Of a stretch of DNA of 35,217 nt, positions 22,449-33,630 are shown piece after piece (position 1 is the first letter of the stretch; each line of letters starts with the position of its first letter). The stretch is taken from NCBI GenBank assembly GCA_021029095.1, contig JAJOHG010000266.1, forward strand, positions 1-35,217, given 5' to 3'. The translations under genes were made by a program, and so were the position numbers. The DNA comes from Phellopilus nigrolimitatus (taxonomy: Eukaryota > Basidiomycota > Agaricomycetes > Hymenochaetales > Hymenochaetaceae). The notes beneath the pieces were generated by a model. That model saw only the letters and a list, made by a program, of their open reading frames with translations. It made no database searches and had not been told where the DNA came from.

Positions 22449-25400
22449 TTAAAAATAGCTTTTTGCGATCCACGATCGCGCCCGTCCCTCCTCCCACGCC
22501 CCCACCCGCCGCCGTACCACCGCCCCCTCCTCATCCCCTGCCTCCGTCGCTCGAGGCCACACACGCAACCCCGCGTCCCCGCTGCCGTTCTGATAGACGA
22601 GCTTGTACGTCCCGGGCTGCACGCCCACAGCCAGCCCCCGCTCGGGCACCCACGCGCCCCCCGCGGCCTCCTCGTCGCATTCTTCCTTCGTCCTATAAAT
22701 AACACCGGCCAACACGCGCAGCAGATGCAGCAGATGCACCAGATGCACAGATGCAAGATGCAGCAGATACGATGGTGCGCGTCCAAAAAAAGACCCACAA
22801 TGAATAAAACGCGCGTATTATTAGCATTCGCGCTTGACCATATCGGGAGCGTGCATACACGCACCGGGCTAAAAATGGTCGTCTCATACGCGCGCGGACG
22901 CGCTCCTCGTCGACAAGCTCGGTCGGGTGTGCCAGCACGTAGCTCTCCGCATACGCCCGCCACCGCGCCGCAGCCAGCCCCTCCGCCTTCCGCGCCGCGT
23001 ACCAGCCCAGGTCCATGCTCGTGTCCGCGCCCGCCAGCAGCCACACCCGCATCGCCCGGCGCCCCTGGTCCTGTCATCCAATTCACATCAGTGCTCCAAT
23101 TATATCACAACCCCCGTCTATCTTGGGGCCGGTCCGCGGACAGAAATAGACAGCTTGCGATGGCTTCCCTCGCTCCCGGCAACAAGCGGACGCTAGAACT
23201 CACCCACTCGACCCGATACAGATGCTCGTCCTGGCCCACATATTGCTCCGCCTCGCGCCGATATGCAATCAGCTCGCGCACGGACGTCGCTCCCTGCTGC
23301 ACGTACGGCTCGTTAGAAATCCCCATATACGCATTTCTTTCGGCAGGCCACGTACCTTGTTCCGGGCTTTCGCCAGTAACGTCAGCAGCTCCTGGCACTT
23401 GCTGTCCACCACCGCGGTCTGGACCTGTCCCATTCATTTCCATTCCATTCATTTCGCCCAATGAAAAAAACGCGTTCGTCAGTACATTGAGTCTCCATAT
23501 CATGTGCGCAAGAAACGGAAAATCGCTTGAACTAATAAAAGAAACGGACTGGGTAAAAACAGACACGCAGCACTCCGAGCTCCGGCATCAATTGCGGACG
23601 GAAAAAGAAACAAGCATGTCCAGTCGGGCAAAGCGAGGAAGCGCTAAAGAAACCGACGATAGGCACGCAAAATGACGTGAGTAGCACTTCCGGTCGGAAT
23701 GCCAAAGTCGGAATGAGTCAGACGCGAAATGTGGATGAACTCGAGGGATAGAGAACGGTCGAGAATGACGTCATGAACAAGCGAGAAATTGAAGTGAACG
23801 GAGAACAAAAGAACAACATCGAAGACGTCGGGGAAGAAGAAAAACCGAGCTGAGCTGCACACGCACCTGCTTGATAAGAGCAGCGATGAGCTTGTCGAGA
23901 GTAAACACACTGTATGCCTGCAAGAAATTAAAGTTGTGAGTTCATCCGCATCACATAAGAAGAAAGAGAGGAATAGGAAAGGATGCGCAAAGGAATCCCC
24001 CAAGCGGAAGACAGAAACGCGGGGCAGATCGCGGAGGAGCCCGACGATTTGATTGCTGATGGAGAGAAAAAAAATAGCTCAAAGGTGTCCAAACAATTGC
24101 GGACTTGTAGGGGAAATAGACATAGGAGATCGATCGATTATTGATGGTGCGGGGCCGAAATAGATGGTTGACAAAGAGGGCGAAGAAGTCGATGGATGAT
24201 GTGGAGAGATCAACCGACAGGACTCGAAGAGACCCACGAATTGTGCTCGACGTGAAGTGAACGCATGGAGTGCGCTAGAAAAACGTAAAGACCCTCGCGC
24301 ACGCCGCCTGTGCTCTCGGAAAAGTGGTAACGAGAGAGAGGGAAAGCGGCCAAAGAAAATCTTCTTCAAGCAAAAAAAAAAAAAAAGGCAGGAGACACGC
24401 ACCTTCGTCCCGAACAAGAAACGCATATTCTCCTCGAACGTTGCCTGGTCGAGCTCGCCCTCAAACAGCTTCTCGCACGCGTCGAGCATGTATCCGTAGA
24501 AGTGCGCCTCAGGCCTGTTCTTCGCCGTCGCCGGCTCTGTAGAACCAGAGACGTTCGCTGCATCGGCCTGGACGTCATTCACGCCGTTTCCGGCACCGGC
24601 ACCGTTTGAATGCGATTTAAGCTCAGGGGCGGCGGGCCCACTGTCCGAGGTCGCAGACGGCGGGTGCGCAGGAACGCTCGCTGCGAGCGCGAGGATCGCC
24701 CCCGGTCCATGCGCGTCGACAAGCCCGAGCTGCTCCGCTACCGCATTTACGGTAAAGACGCTCTTCCTCGGATCTTGAGCCACGAGCTTCGCGCCAGTCT
24801 CTTTACAGAGGAGGAGACGCGAATAGAGAAGCTGAGAAAGCGACGTAAGAACCCCAGGTGACCTCAAAATTAGTAGACAGTACCTGCAGCAATCTCAGCA
24901 ACGCATACAATGACGTGTTGGTGAAAAATGGCTTTTCGTCGATCAGCCCGAACTTCGCAAGTTTCTCAAAGGCATCCGTCTCTGCGTCGACGTCCATGCC
25001 ATCCTCCAGGCTAGACTTATTACCAGTATCGAACGAGACAGGCATGAGCTTTGTCCACTCCTCGCTCTCCACATGCTGGATCTCTGTCGCCTCCTTGGTG
25101 TGCATGCCCTTTTTCTTCTTTGGCGTCCGCATCCCCGACTCGACGTGCTTGCTATGCTCGTCGTCACTCCCCGCAGGCGACACAGCACGCGACGCCGACG
25201 CGGATCCGGAGCGCGCCTTCACGGCTTTCTCCTGCGCAGTCTTCAGCAGCTTCTTCCGCAGGTCGTTCGGGTGGACGCCGCCGCCCCCGTGCCCGTGACT
25301 GCCCGCACCCGCCGAACGCCGCCCGCTCGTACCCCCGCTCTTGTTGTGCGATTTGGAGCCGGATCCGGAGGCATGATGCGAATCCTCGCCATCGTCCGAC

Positions 25401-28117
25401 GCGGCTGTGGGGTCCTCGTGTGCACCGTCCTCGTTGTCTGTGCCGTCCGCTTCCAGGGCTGGCCCAAATGCTGCGTCGAACTCTGCCACAGGAAGCATGC
25501 AAAGTAACGGGACGAACGACCGCAGCATACGCTCCACCGTGCGTCGCTCATGGGAAGAGTATTGGATTGTTGAGCGGTCGAGGAACGAAAAAACTAGTTT
25601 GAGTGCGTCCTGCAATATTGAAAGGTCATTAAACGAGAACTCGAGATGGGGGGCGTATTCTGCATCACAGACGCCTTTGGAAGAGCTTTCTTTCCCAAGG
25701 ACGCCATCTTCTGATCCAGAAAGCGACGAGCCTTTCTTGTCTCTAATCGGTGCATTAATTATGGATCTCGCTTGACTGGCACGTTCCGCGACCTCCGCCT
25801 TGGCATTCTCAATTTCAGTGACGAAGCTCTTGGTCGTAATGTACTTTTTGTCGTTCGCCTTGAATGTGATACCTTGATGATCCAAGCTCTTGTAAAAGTT
25901 ACGTCCATCAACCTCCCTCCAAACGCGGTTCCACTCGCGCTGCGCTCGGCGCCACTCTTCGTTTTTCTGTTTGAGTCGTGGAAGAATCACCGGGACCGCA
26001 ACAGCAGGACAGTCCTGCAATGCCTGAAGTACCTCTAGGCCCTGTTGATCCCGTCCATACACCTTCTTAATCGCACGGTGGTAGATGCTCTTGCTTGACC
26101 CGCCAAAGTCAGATGCCAAGCGAAACGCGTGCCGCTCGTCCGCGCTCATCTCCAAAATTCGATCGTGCAGCGGCTGGAGCAACGCGATCGTGCGCGTGAT
26201 GATATCGATATAGAACTGGAATTCATGACGCTCCTCCTCGCTTTTGTGCAGCGCTTCCTCGTAGGAGTTCTTCTTGTGCGAGACAAAGCCAGACTCTTCA
26301 GAAGCCCACGTTGGGTGCGAGACCCACACATCATTAAGCACGCTTCGGCAGAGTTCGTCTCTGCCTGAGCAGGCGAGTTTGGTTTCCTGAAGGCATTGTC
26401 AAGGTTTGTGCTGACTTGCAAATAAGTAACGACCTACGGGAAGCGGTAGCCGCCTGTAACTCTTTCCAAATCTTTCCTCCATCTCTGTCGACTGTACAGC
26501 CCAATTTCTGATTGAACCCGCATGGGCCCTCGTTTTCGCCATCCGCTTTGTCGTCCCAGCCCATTAAGTCCTTGAACTGCCCATACAGCTCACCGTCGCC
26601 AAGAAATGTCTCCGCGCGTTGAATGAGCATGCGAGCATCAATGATTTCACGCGAAAAGAGGTTCAAAAGCTTGAGGAATTCGTCGTACGTCTCACGTGAC
26701 TCGAGCGCTTTTTTTGCGCGATCGAAGAATGCGAGCTCATCCTGAGGGCCCGCGCTCGCACCAACAGGTCCTGTGCCAAGAGCTTGCGATGTTGAAGGCC
26801 CGGTATGCGGATGTTGATGATGCGGATGGGAGGAGTGGCCTGGCGACGGAGGTCTGCTATAAGGACGATAAGAAGGGGAAGCAGGAGCTATGTTGTCTTT
26901 GACATGTCCATACTTCGACTTCTTCGACTATACAGTTTTATTAGATTTTTCATCTGATAAAGCCTTAAATTAACCTACTCGACTTGTGCTTGCTTTCGAT
27001 GCCGATGAGGCTGCAGGCGGAGCAGGCTGGATTTCTTTTTCCACCGGCTTCTTCTTCCTCTTCGGCGCTGATGGCCCTTCGCTCTTCTTCTTATCTACAG
27101 CTTCAGACCATACGGAGTCCGTAAATGCTTCTGGTGCGAAAGACGGGGCACCGCCATCAGGAGGTAGGAAGTTCTTGAATTCGGTGAGCAAGTCCGGTGC
27201 GTCTCGGAACAGATTCTGTACTTGAAGATACACCTGCGCCTTCGAGTGAGGCTGATTAGGGACTGATAGAAGGTAAAAACGCACATCATCATGGTTCTGG
27301 TCTTTTCTGTACGAATGCAAGATGTCAAGGAACAGCTTGTACGTGTCCGGGTCGTCTTCGAAGCGCGTCTTAATCTTGTTGACATATTGGATTGCGTGAT
27401 GAAACTCCTGCGCACCCGCTGGACCCTGGCGGCCTCTGTCTTGCATGTCCCTTATACCCATGCCGCCCAACATGCTTGCTGCAGACGAAGTGCCGAATGG
27501 CATGGGCGACCCAGACGCGACGGCGGGAGAACCCGGCCGCGAGTTCACAGCCAAATTTGGCACGGAAATGGGAGCAGCAGCAGGAGGTGGCAGGGGAGGG
27601 GAGGTAACTGGGCTTACTTGGGAAGGCGGTTGTATCCGCTGCCCATCCATCGACTGTGTAGTTGTCCCTGCAGGCGTCGTCACTGTGATCGTAGTCGCTT
27701 CCATTGCGTTCCTTGAGCACTCGATACGATAACCCGGAGGCAGGAAGGTGTTGAAGCCCTGGATGAGGTCATTATGGCCTCGAAACAGTGTAGAGACGCG
27801 CTCGATGACCCCGGGCGTGTCGATTCTGAAACGAAAACGTGAGCATATGCTACTAGATTACAGAGCGGACGTACGCACGCTTGGCTCTTGAAGTCCTTCA
27901 TGATGTCCAGAAAGTTGTTGTAAACATCGGGTCTCTCCACAAACTGCGTCTTGACAGCATCCAGGTAGCTGAGTGCATCCGTCACATTGAGCGGTCTAGC
28001 GCTGCTGTCCGAGGCTGTCCCCGTGTCTGTAGCTCCTTCGGTCGGCTGTGGCAGATGTCCGGCGTCAGCATCGGTGGGGGGAAGGTGACGTCCATCGGGG
28101 GTTGCGAGCGGCTCCAT
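22449..28117 (-). CDS. SIN3: Sin3 transcriptional co-repressor (one apparent frameshift)
   Basis: Scaffold of the Rpd3/HDAC histone deacetylase complex. Eleven exons on the reverse strand: 27879-28117, 27285-27825, 26979-27239, 26438-26927, 24884-26386, 24403-24831, 23867-23917, 23356-23424, 23204-23296, 22865-23070, 22449-22692. Total about 1374 aa once one surplus base is ignored. PAH1 (about 42-112: [19 protein letters not shown]), PAH2 (218-290: [15 protein letters not shown]), PAH3 (410-475: [27 protein letters not shown]). The HDAC-interaction region reads [48 protein letters not shown]. The Sin3a_C part follows ([32 protein letters not shown]). Exon 4 is 490 nt, one more than its flanking phases allow: PAH3 and the HDAC region lie in different frames and no usable intron lies between, so an extra base near 26522 is inferred. 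Exons 7-9 are tiny and separated by introns of up to 485 nt. Confidence 0.93.
22719..22770. repeat. CAGATG-type imperfect tandem repeat in a SIN3 intron
   Basis: Irregular repeats of GCAGATGCA / CCAGATGCA, about six units, inside the last SIN3 intron (22693-22864). A simple-sequence repeat; the intervals are too short and irregular for any array-type system. Confidence 0.7.
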
Positions 28118-29612
28118 GTCCTCGAAAGCGTGCCCGTCGTCGTTGTGGTCGTTGTTGAGCTTTTGTGTCGATCATTGTACTGCGTGACTGCAAACGCGCG
28201 ACGCGTCGAGAAGCTTCAAGCGGAGTTTCAAAATTTACAGGATAAGCCTGCATTTAGTTCAAGTCTTGACTTATCTTCTTGTCCTATAGTAGCTTATGAG
28301 CGGTCAGCCCAACAGCGAAAATTAGACCTATACTCATACACATAAGCAAAGATAAATTCTGAAGCGCATATCTTAGTTTAATGAGCTCTAAGAACCTGTG
28401 GTCGTAACCCGTATTTTTGGTGTACTGGATTACTCCTGGTCAAAACGTAATATTACACAACTCAGTCTTGGAGATAGGTGCGTTGTTGTCGCTGCAGTTG
28501 ACAAGCAGCCTAGATATCCAGCAGAGCCAAGTAGACCGGATGTTCCTTCGAAGGATGCTGCATTTCGTGACACTCGAGCCGCGACTAGACTCCGCACGCG
28601 AAGCGAAACTCAAGCTTTGGCTGTTCCGAACCGAAGTTGACTTATGAGAGTTCCTAACGATATTCCGGGTCGGGCGAGGGCACATGCTATGCAAACACGG
28701 AGTAGATTAAAACAATCTCAGAGCGGTACGTCCGCCCAGCCTGCGGTTACGTAGGACAAGATGACACGGAGGAAATCATCAGGAAGGTCGAAGAGGGTCC
28801 GCTGAAGGAGATGGAGGGCTAGCACAGCACAATGTAGCATTGAAAGCAGGTCTCATTTTATTGGAATCGATTTACGGATGGAAGTATTATACTGTATAAT
28901 ATAATGTAATAAATGCTTGTAGCAAATAGGGACCCAATTAGTATCCAATACGAAAACAAAAATTAACCGCTATCTTCCACAAATATGCTACTTTTGACAC
29001 CCCCTGCCAATCTGGGTTATCCGTACCGCAACTTTCCAGCGACTGCCTTCGAATACTAAGGACGTGCCTGCGGCTCCACGCCAATATCTGAAAGGTTGGT
29101 TATAAACACTTTCCCTTCTGCTTCACGAGTGTTTATGTAATATTCAGTATACTTCATTAAAGACCCGTGAAACATTAAACCTAACATCTCTTCCACCAAT
29201 TCCTTTATTTTTGTCAATAAGGACCCCCATAAGCAACGACCATCAAACATAACAATTCAGATTGATTTGAGGGGTAGTGTAGTCGATATGGGTGCAAAAC
29301 TTGTTCAAACGGTATGGAGGTGCGGTTGACCTTCCATTACTGAGAGATAAATCGTACATAGTAGTTCTCTCAACTGCGGGAATTTTCGCCTGAAGATCAA
29401 GCTGAAGATCAATCATAGTATTGGGTTTTATTGGCCGTAGCGGTGCTTTCTGCAGTCCAGAATCGCCTCTCACGATATATATGGGACCTTGTTGAAACCA
29501 CGAGTGGGCTTTTTAGTAAAATGTCCAAACCTCGTCGATGCCTGATCCTTCTCCACTACAGTACTTTGAATCCTTGACTCGGCCTCTTCCTCGTAGTCAA
29601 GATTTCTGGCGA
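28118..29612. other. 1.5-kb region with weak coding-like fragments
   Basis: Contains the SIN3 promoter/5' UTR at its left end and no gene I can support. On the plus strand, ARRVEKLQAEFQNLQDKPAF (about 28200-28260) and QDDTEEIIRKVEEGPLKEME (to a stop at 28822) look protein-like but sit in different frames with stops between. On the minus strand, 29056-29250 encodes IKELVEEMLGLMFHGSLMKY with no recognisable continuation. AT-rich from 28850 to 29250. These are probably decayed genes or transposon remains. Confidence 0.3.
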
Positions 29613-31080
29613 CTAAGCTGCAATGCACATACGATCTTCATTAGCGGACTCAACTACATCGTATACACCATATTCAGGAGACAGCAAGCAACAGTCATGG
29701 CTCCATAATTCCAATGGACGTTTGGACTCAGCTTTTAGGAATATATTCTGTTTTAAGACAAGCTTATTGTCATACATATGGATGGGTGCGTACCTCAGCT
29801 CAAAAACCCTCCTTATATCTTCCCTAAGCTGGTCTTCAAGTGTCGGGCTCGGAGACGCCCAAGTTCGATCCACATAGGCCGATTGCGTCTTGGAGCTCAA
29901 CTTGCGTTGCATATTCCACTCTCGAACCTGGGCCAATTTTACTGCAACATCAAATCCGATCTGAGCAGCCTCCTCGACCGTCAGCGGCTGGGCCCGCTTC
30001 GCCAATGCAAGGTACGCCGGCGCATACCACTCCTCAATAATGTATTTCTGCGCAATCTCCACTTTTGATATCTCATCAATGTTGATCGACTGCAGTCTCG
30101 TGATAGCGAGACCTCGAATCTTTTCGAATTCCCACATGTGCGCTAGATCCAGGACGGCGGACCATTGATCAACCTGCCATTGGTCGCGCTTTTCAGTGTG
30201 TGCTCTGTAATTGAATGATCGACATCAACATCCTCACTGATTCCTCAGGGGGAATGACGATCAAAGCAGTGAACTCACTGTGGGTAAAGTACTTCCAAAA
30301 AAGTTCGGAACGCGGCCTCTTTAATCCCTTCGAGATGAATGGGATTGTTGTCGCTATCACCCTCTTGACCGACAGTCGGGACTGCGAACATGCCGCGGAA
30401 GACCCTCGATTGCTCCTCAAACGCATCTCGTGGGACCCTGAACAAGCAGTTCTCAACCTGAAATGAGAGTTGATGATGAGTACAGATGAAAACACGCTGC
30501 TAATTGGTAGAAATACAATACTTACCTGAAAGGTTATAAGAGAGAAATAATACCTGTCATCCCTCCTTATTATAGGAATTGTACGAAAGCTAGGATCGGA
30601 ATCCAAGCTGTATTCAAAGTCGTCTTCCACTGACTCGGGCACAGAGTGCACGTACACAGGTGAACCGTCGGAAGACATTAAGCACTGTGCAATGTAGTAG
30701 AGCTCTAACAGAGCACTTATCGAATCCTCGTGTTCACCTCGCTTTATCTGCAAGTCTGAGCTCCGCCAGGCTTCGCGACTTCTATCAAAGAGAAAAGAGC
30801 TCAGGCTCGATCCTTGATGGGCGTCTAATATGCCTAGTATTGCTTTTCACCTAAGTTTATAGCAAACACCAAACAAAGTGGGTTACGTGTGCAAGAGATT
30901 ATAGTATCCGTTGCGCAGGTTGCGAGGCTCTTCGACAAAACAAATAACGTACACACCGACATAAATGAAATACAAGATCGAGGCGGTCAAAGATTGTCGA
31001 AGGTCATGACCCAGGGCATGGTCTGCGGGAAGCGGGATGCCGTCATTCTGGTCCAAATCCGCATCTCCAAGCATGAAATG
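29495..31080. repeat. Segmental duplication, copy A
   Basis: Collinear with 33631-35215 over about 1.59 kb, from AAACCACGAGTGGGCTTTTTAG to CAAGCATGAAATG, with an offset of about 4135 bp. It carries the BTB gene at 29613-30678 and about 200 bp of closely matching sequence (roughly 95% by eye) at its right end (30880-31080). Non-coding flanks are as similar as coding parts, so the event is recent and at DNA level. Confidence 0.85.
29613..30678 (-). CDS. BTB/POZ domain protein (copy A)
   Basis: Agaricomycete-type BTB protein, presumed adaptor for cullin-3 ligases or a protein-interaction module. Exons on the reverse strand: 30526-30678, 30279-30457, 29613-30204, in phase, 307 aa. After a short acidic leader comes DDRYYFSLITFQVENCLFRV, PRDAFEEQS.VFRGMFAVP and NPIHLEGIKEAAFRTFLEVL, the strand-helix order of this BTB subfamily (the usual 'KYYF..VTFkVEg.LFrVpR..F...S..F..'). 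Then WSAVLDLAHMWEFEKIRGLA (BACK-like helices), EEWYAPAYLALAKRAQPLT and a C-terminal tail ending at 29613. ATG 30678 is chosen because copy B starts at the same place; an in-frame ATG at 30753 is possible. No lesion seen. Confidence 0.82.
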
Positions 31081-31089
31081 CGCCTCCAA

Positions 31090-31440
31090 AAATGTCAGAG
31101 ATCGTACGCGAGAGCACGATGTCGTCCTTGTCTTCCAACTCACCCGGGAACGGGTGGCTCGACCAGATACCCAGGTCAGTGCGCATGCGCGGCTGCGGCT
31201 GCCCGTTGCGCGCACCACTGAGCGGGCTGTCTCCGCGCGCAGGCATGTGCCCGGGTACGCATTACTTATCGCGCAGCAGGCGCTCGCGCTCGCGCACGTG
31301 CCCCATCTTTATCGCAAAGTCGTACCCAAGGCGCGCGCTCTCCTCGACCGACAACGGATCGATGCGCTTTCCGAGAGCAGGGTACGCGCCGCAGAGCCAT
31401 TCGCGGATGTCGTAGAGCGATGACCCGCCAAAGACCCGTT
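31090..31440 (-). pseudogene. BTB-family C-terminal relic (third copy)
   Basis: The reverse-strand stretch SLYDIREWLCGAYPALGKRI, DPLSVEESARLGYDFAIKMG, HVRERE (stop at 31262) aligns with EEWYAPAYLALAKRAQPLTV, EEAAQIGFDVAVKLAQVRE of the intact BTB genes. Beyond the stop, LEDKDDIVLSRTISDIF resembles their LEDQLREDIRRVFE. The BTB domain itself is missing upstream and there are in-frame stops. It is more diverged from copies A and B than these are from each other, so it is an older duplicate. Confidence 0.6.
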
Positions 31441-31834
31441 TCCCACGGGCCCCCCGCGGTTGAGATTTTTCTCTTTTTTACATCCGTGGGTCTGTCATGG
31501 GTGTGCCTCGCATGGGCGCTTCCCGTGTTCAGCGCTATCCTCGTGTCCGTGTCGCTCGACTGCATGGTCTAGATCTGCGAGCAGATGCGCGCCAATGCCG
31601 CTGCACTGGGTCGAGCGTGCCGTGCTCTTCGACCTGTGCAGCAGCATGCGCACTATTGAGTTCGCACCGCACCACTTCGGCCTGAAGCTCAGGCATGGTT
31701 GAAAACTCAGTATGTCTGAATACAAGAAGTCATGTGTAGTCTAAGATACTTGATACATTTTGCCAATAGGACGCGACGAGCATCCAACTTAACGACAGAC
31801 GCAAGCTATCTGAGAGCGCCGACTGTCTCCTGCG
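31441..31834. other. Spacer without supported gene
   Basis: About 390 bp between the BTB relic and the eIF2B-gamma pseudogene. One plus-strand fragment (WVERAVLFDLCSSMRTIEFA, about 31600-31660) looks faintly coding but I do not recognise it. Confidence 0.35.
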
Positions 31835-33410
31835 ATGAATTCCACGGAGACGCCATCGATTCAGAATCCTCGCAAGTTTCTATCTGTCATTTTGGCAGGT
31901 TTGGGGAATGAGCGAGCGTGCTTACTGCCGCGCTTTCGCTTCGTGAACTTCAATTAATGACGAGTGTAGGCTTCAACCATTGACGAGCAATTACAGCGAC
32001 CAGCCATGTCCGAAAGCGCTGCTTCCCATCGGAAACAAGCCCATGATTTCGTATGTTCTCAAATGGGTAGAAGAAATGGGTCTTGAGGGTGCGTATCGAA
32101 CGTTTTCTGCTGGATGAGGCGTGGTGTTTACGAGGTCCTGCTCATCTGTCCGACCTCTCACCGCCACCCCATCTCCCACCATATCAACTCGGAGCCCTCT
32201 CTCTGTCTTCTCTGAATGTCGAAATACAGACGTTCGACCAGGCGCAAGACATCCCGGCGGGTACGACCAACGTGCTCGCGCACTTCGCGTCGCGCATCAC
32301 TAGTGACCTCGTTCTTCTCCCCTGCGACTTCCTTTCGCCCCCTTCCCTCCGGCTCGAGACCGTGCTCAACAAATCCAAAATAGAAGCAGGTACGGACGGG
32401 GTGCTAGTGACTGCGCTGTTTTTCGAGAACAAAGCGTCGGAGAACGAGAAGGGAACAGGAGCCGCGAAAGAGGCGTGGCCTGCGCCGAGCGTGCCGATGC
32501 CCATTTTATATGGTGAGAAGAGCGGCACGCACGCTCCTGCACGTCGACACACTGGATAACCAAGACCTCGCCTCTGACGAGTTGGAGCTGCGCATGAGTA
32601 TGCTTTGGCAATACCCGCGCACGAAGTTTACGACGCGCGTCGTCGACGTACTTATGTACGTGTGCAAGCACGCCGTGCTTGACGCGCTCCAGCTAAAGAA
32701 AGCGCACCTTGACCCCAATCCGCGAAGAGTGCATCCCTTGGCTGTGCAATGTTCATACACAACGTACGAGGCGGCAGAAATAGAACTCGGTCTGGAATCC
32801 CATCACGATACCCCAGCAAACTCTCTCGCACTCCAACACTCTACCTCGTATCACCCGTCCTCCCATAAGTCCAAGGTGGTTGTCACGTGTCGAAAGTTGA
32901 TGTCGTCGCTCTCAATGAACGATGAATAAGGACGCGGAGCTGCCGAGTTTGCACGTCGGTCTCGTCGTGCAGTCTCGCAGATTGGTACGCTGCGAGCGTG
33001 AACAACGTGCACACGTACCTTGGCACTGAAGGACCTCCCATTGCCCGCGCACGACACGCGCTCGTGGACATGAAATCAACCGTCTCACCAGACAGTCTCG
33101 TTGGCGTGTCGACGCGCGTCGGCGAACGCAGCACTCTCAGCTCAGCGTGGTCGGGTGACACTGCGTGATCGGGAAAGGCACAAAGCTCGTCGGATGCGTA
33201 CTCATGAGTACTGCGTCGTCGAGGAACAGGTGAGTACTAGACTCTTCGCGAATACTGATGGGCGTACTGATGACGTTTTCAGTGCGAAACTTGACGGATG
33301 CTTTTTTTTTTCTTTTGGCTAGAATACGCACAGAGCTCGTGCGCTGCACAACACAACCCGGGTGCGAGGTCGAGCCGGGTGGTGTATACAAACATGAACT
33401 TTTTCGTAGT
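31835..33410 (+). pseudogene. eIF2B gamma subunit (GCD1/tif223-type) pseudogene
   Basis: The functional protein is part of the nucleotide-exchange factor for eIF2. Recognisable pieces in order: ATG 31835 with PRKFLSVILAGLGNE (sugar-nucleotidyltransferase start); PCPKALLPIGNKPMISYVLK (31990-32060); ICPTSHRHPISHHI; VEIQTFDQAQD and LVLLPCDFLSPPSL; EKSGT then LLHVDTLDNQD; LRMSMLWQYPRTK; IREECIPWLCNVHTQRTRRQ; ELPSLHVGLVVQS; AASVNNVHTYLGTE; the hexapeptide part SLVGVSTRVGERS, HCVIGKGTKLVGCVLM; AKLDGC and CTTQPGCEVEPGGVY. These lie in alternating frames. Breaks include a splice junction out of phase (32088/32135), a frame change in a CT run (about 32205), a 4-bp duplication (about 32527), a shift near 32712 and a TAG at 32781. 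Introns are retained, so it is not a retrocopy. Because the gene is essential in yeast, an intact copy elsewhere is inferred. Confidence 0.88.
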
Positions 33411-33630
33411 TTCTCTTTCCCTGCCCCACTGTCATTACATTTTTCTTACTTTATGATTATACTATACTACTCATATACCCGTGAACTGAACCGTGAAAAC
33501 CGTGACCCGGACCCGCAGGTTGTCTGGAACCCACAAGTCCGTTCTACGGCGGATCCGGGTCGAGAAATTGTGAATGATGAAAGAACGGGTCCGGGTCTAC
33601 CCACAGATAGACTCGTGGTATGCCTTATTA
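33411..33630. other. Spacer left of duplication copy B
   Basis: About 220 bp between the eIF2B-gamma relic and the start of the duplicated block. No feature seen. Confidence 0.5.

Noticed and set aside
22719..22770. Regular GCAGATG repeats as a possible array
   Set aside because: The units are 6-9 bp without spacers, inside an intron of a eukaryotic gene; it is a simple microsatellite, not a CRISPR-like array.
23105..23566. 153-codon minus-strand open frame as a separate gene
   Set aside because: It runs through SIN3 exon 9 and its neighbouring introns; only the part from 23204 to 23296 is conserved Sin3 sequence.
26387..26545. A missed intron as the explanation for the SIN3 exon 4 phase
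   Set aside because: All GT and AG positions between the PAH3 end and the conserved FGKSYRRLP block were tried; the possible introns are 26-35 nt and none gives the required frame, so a single extra base is the simpler reading.
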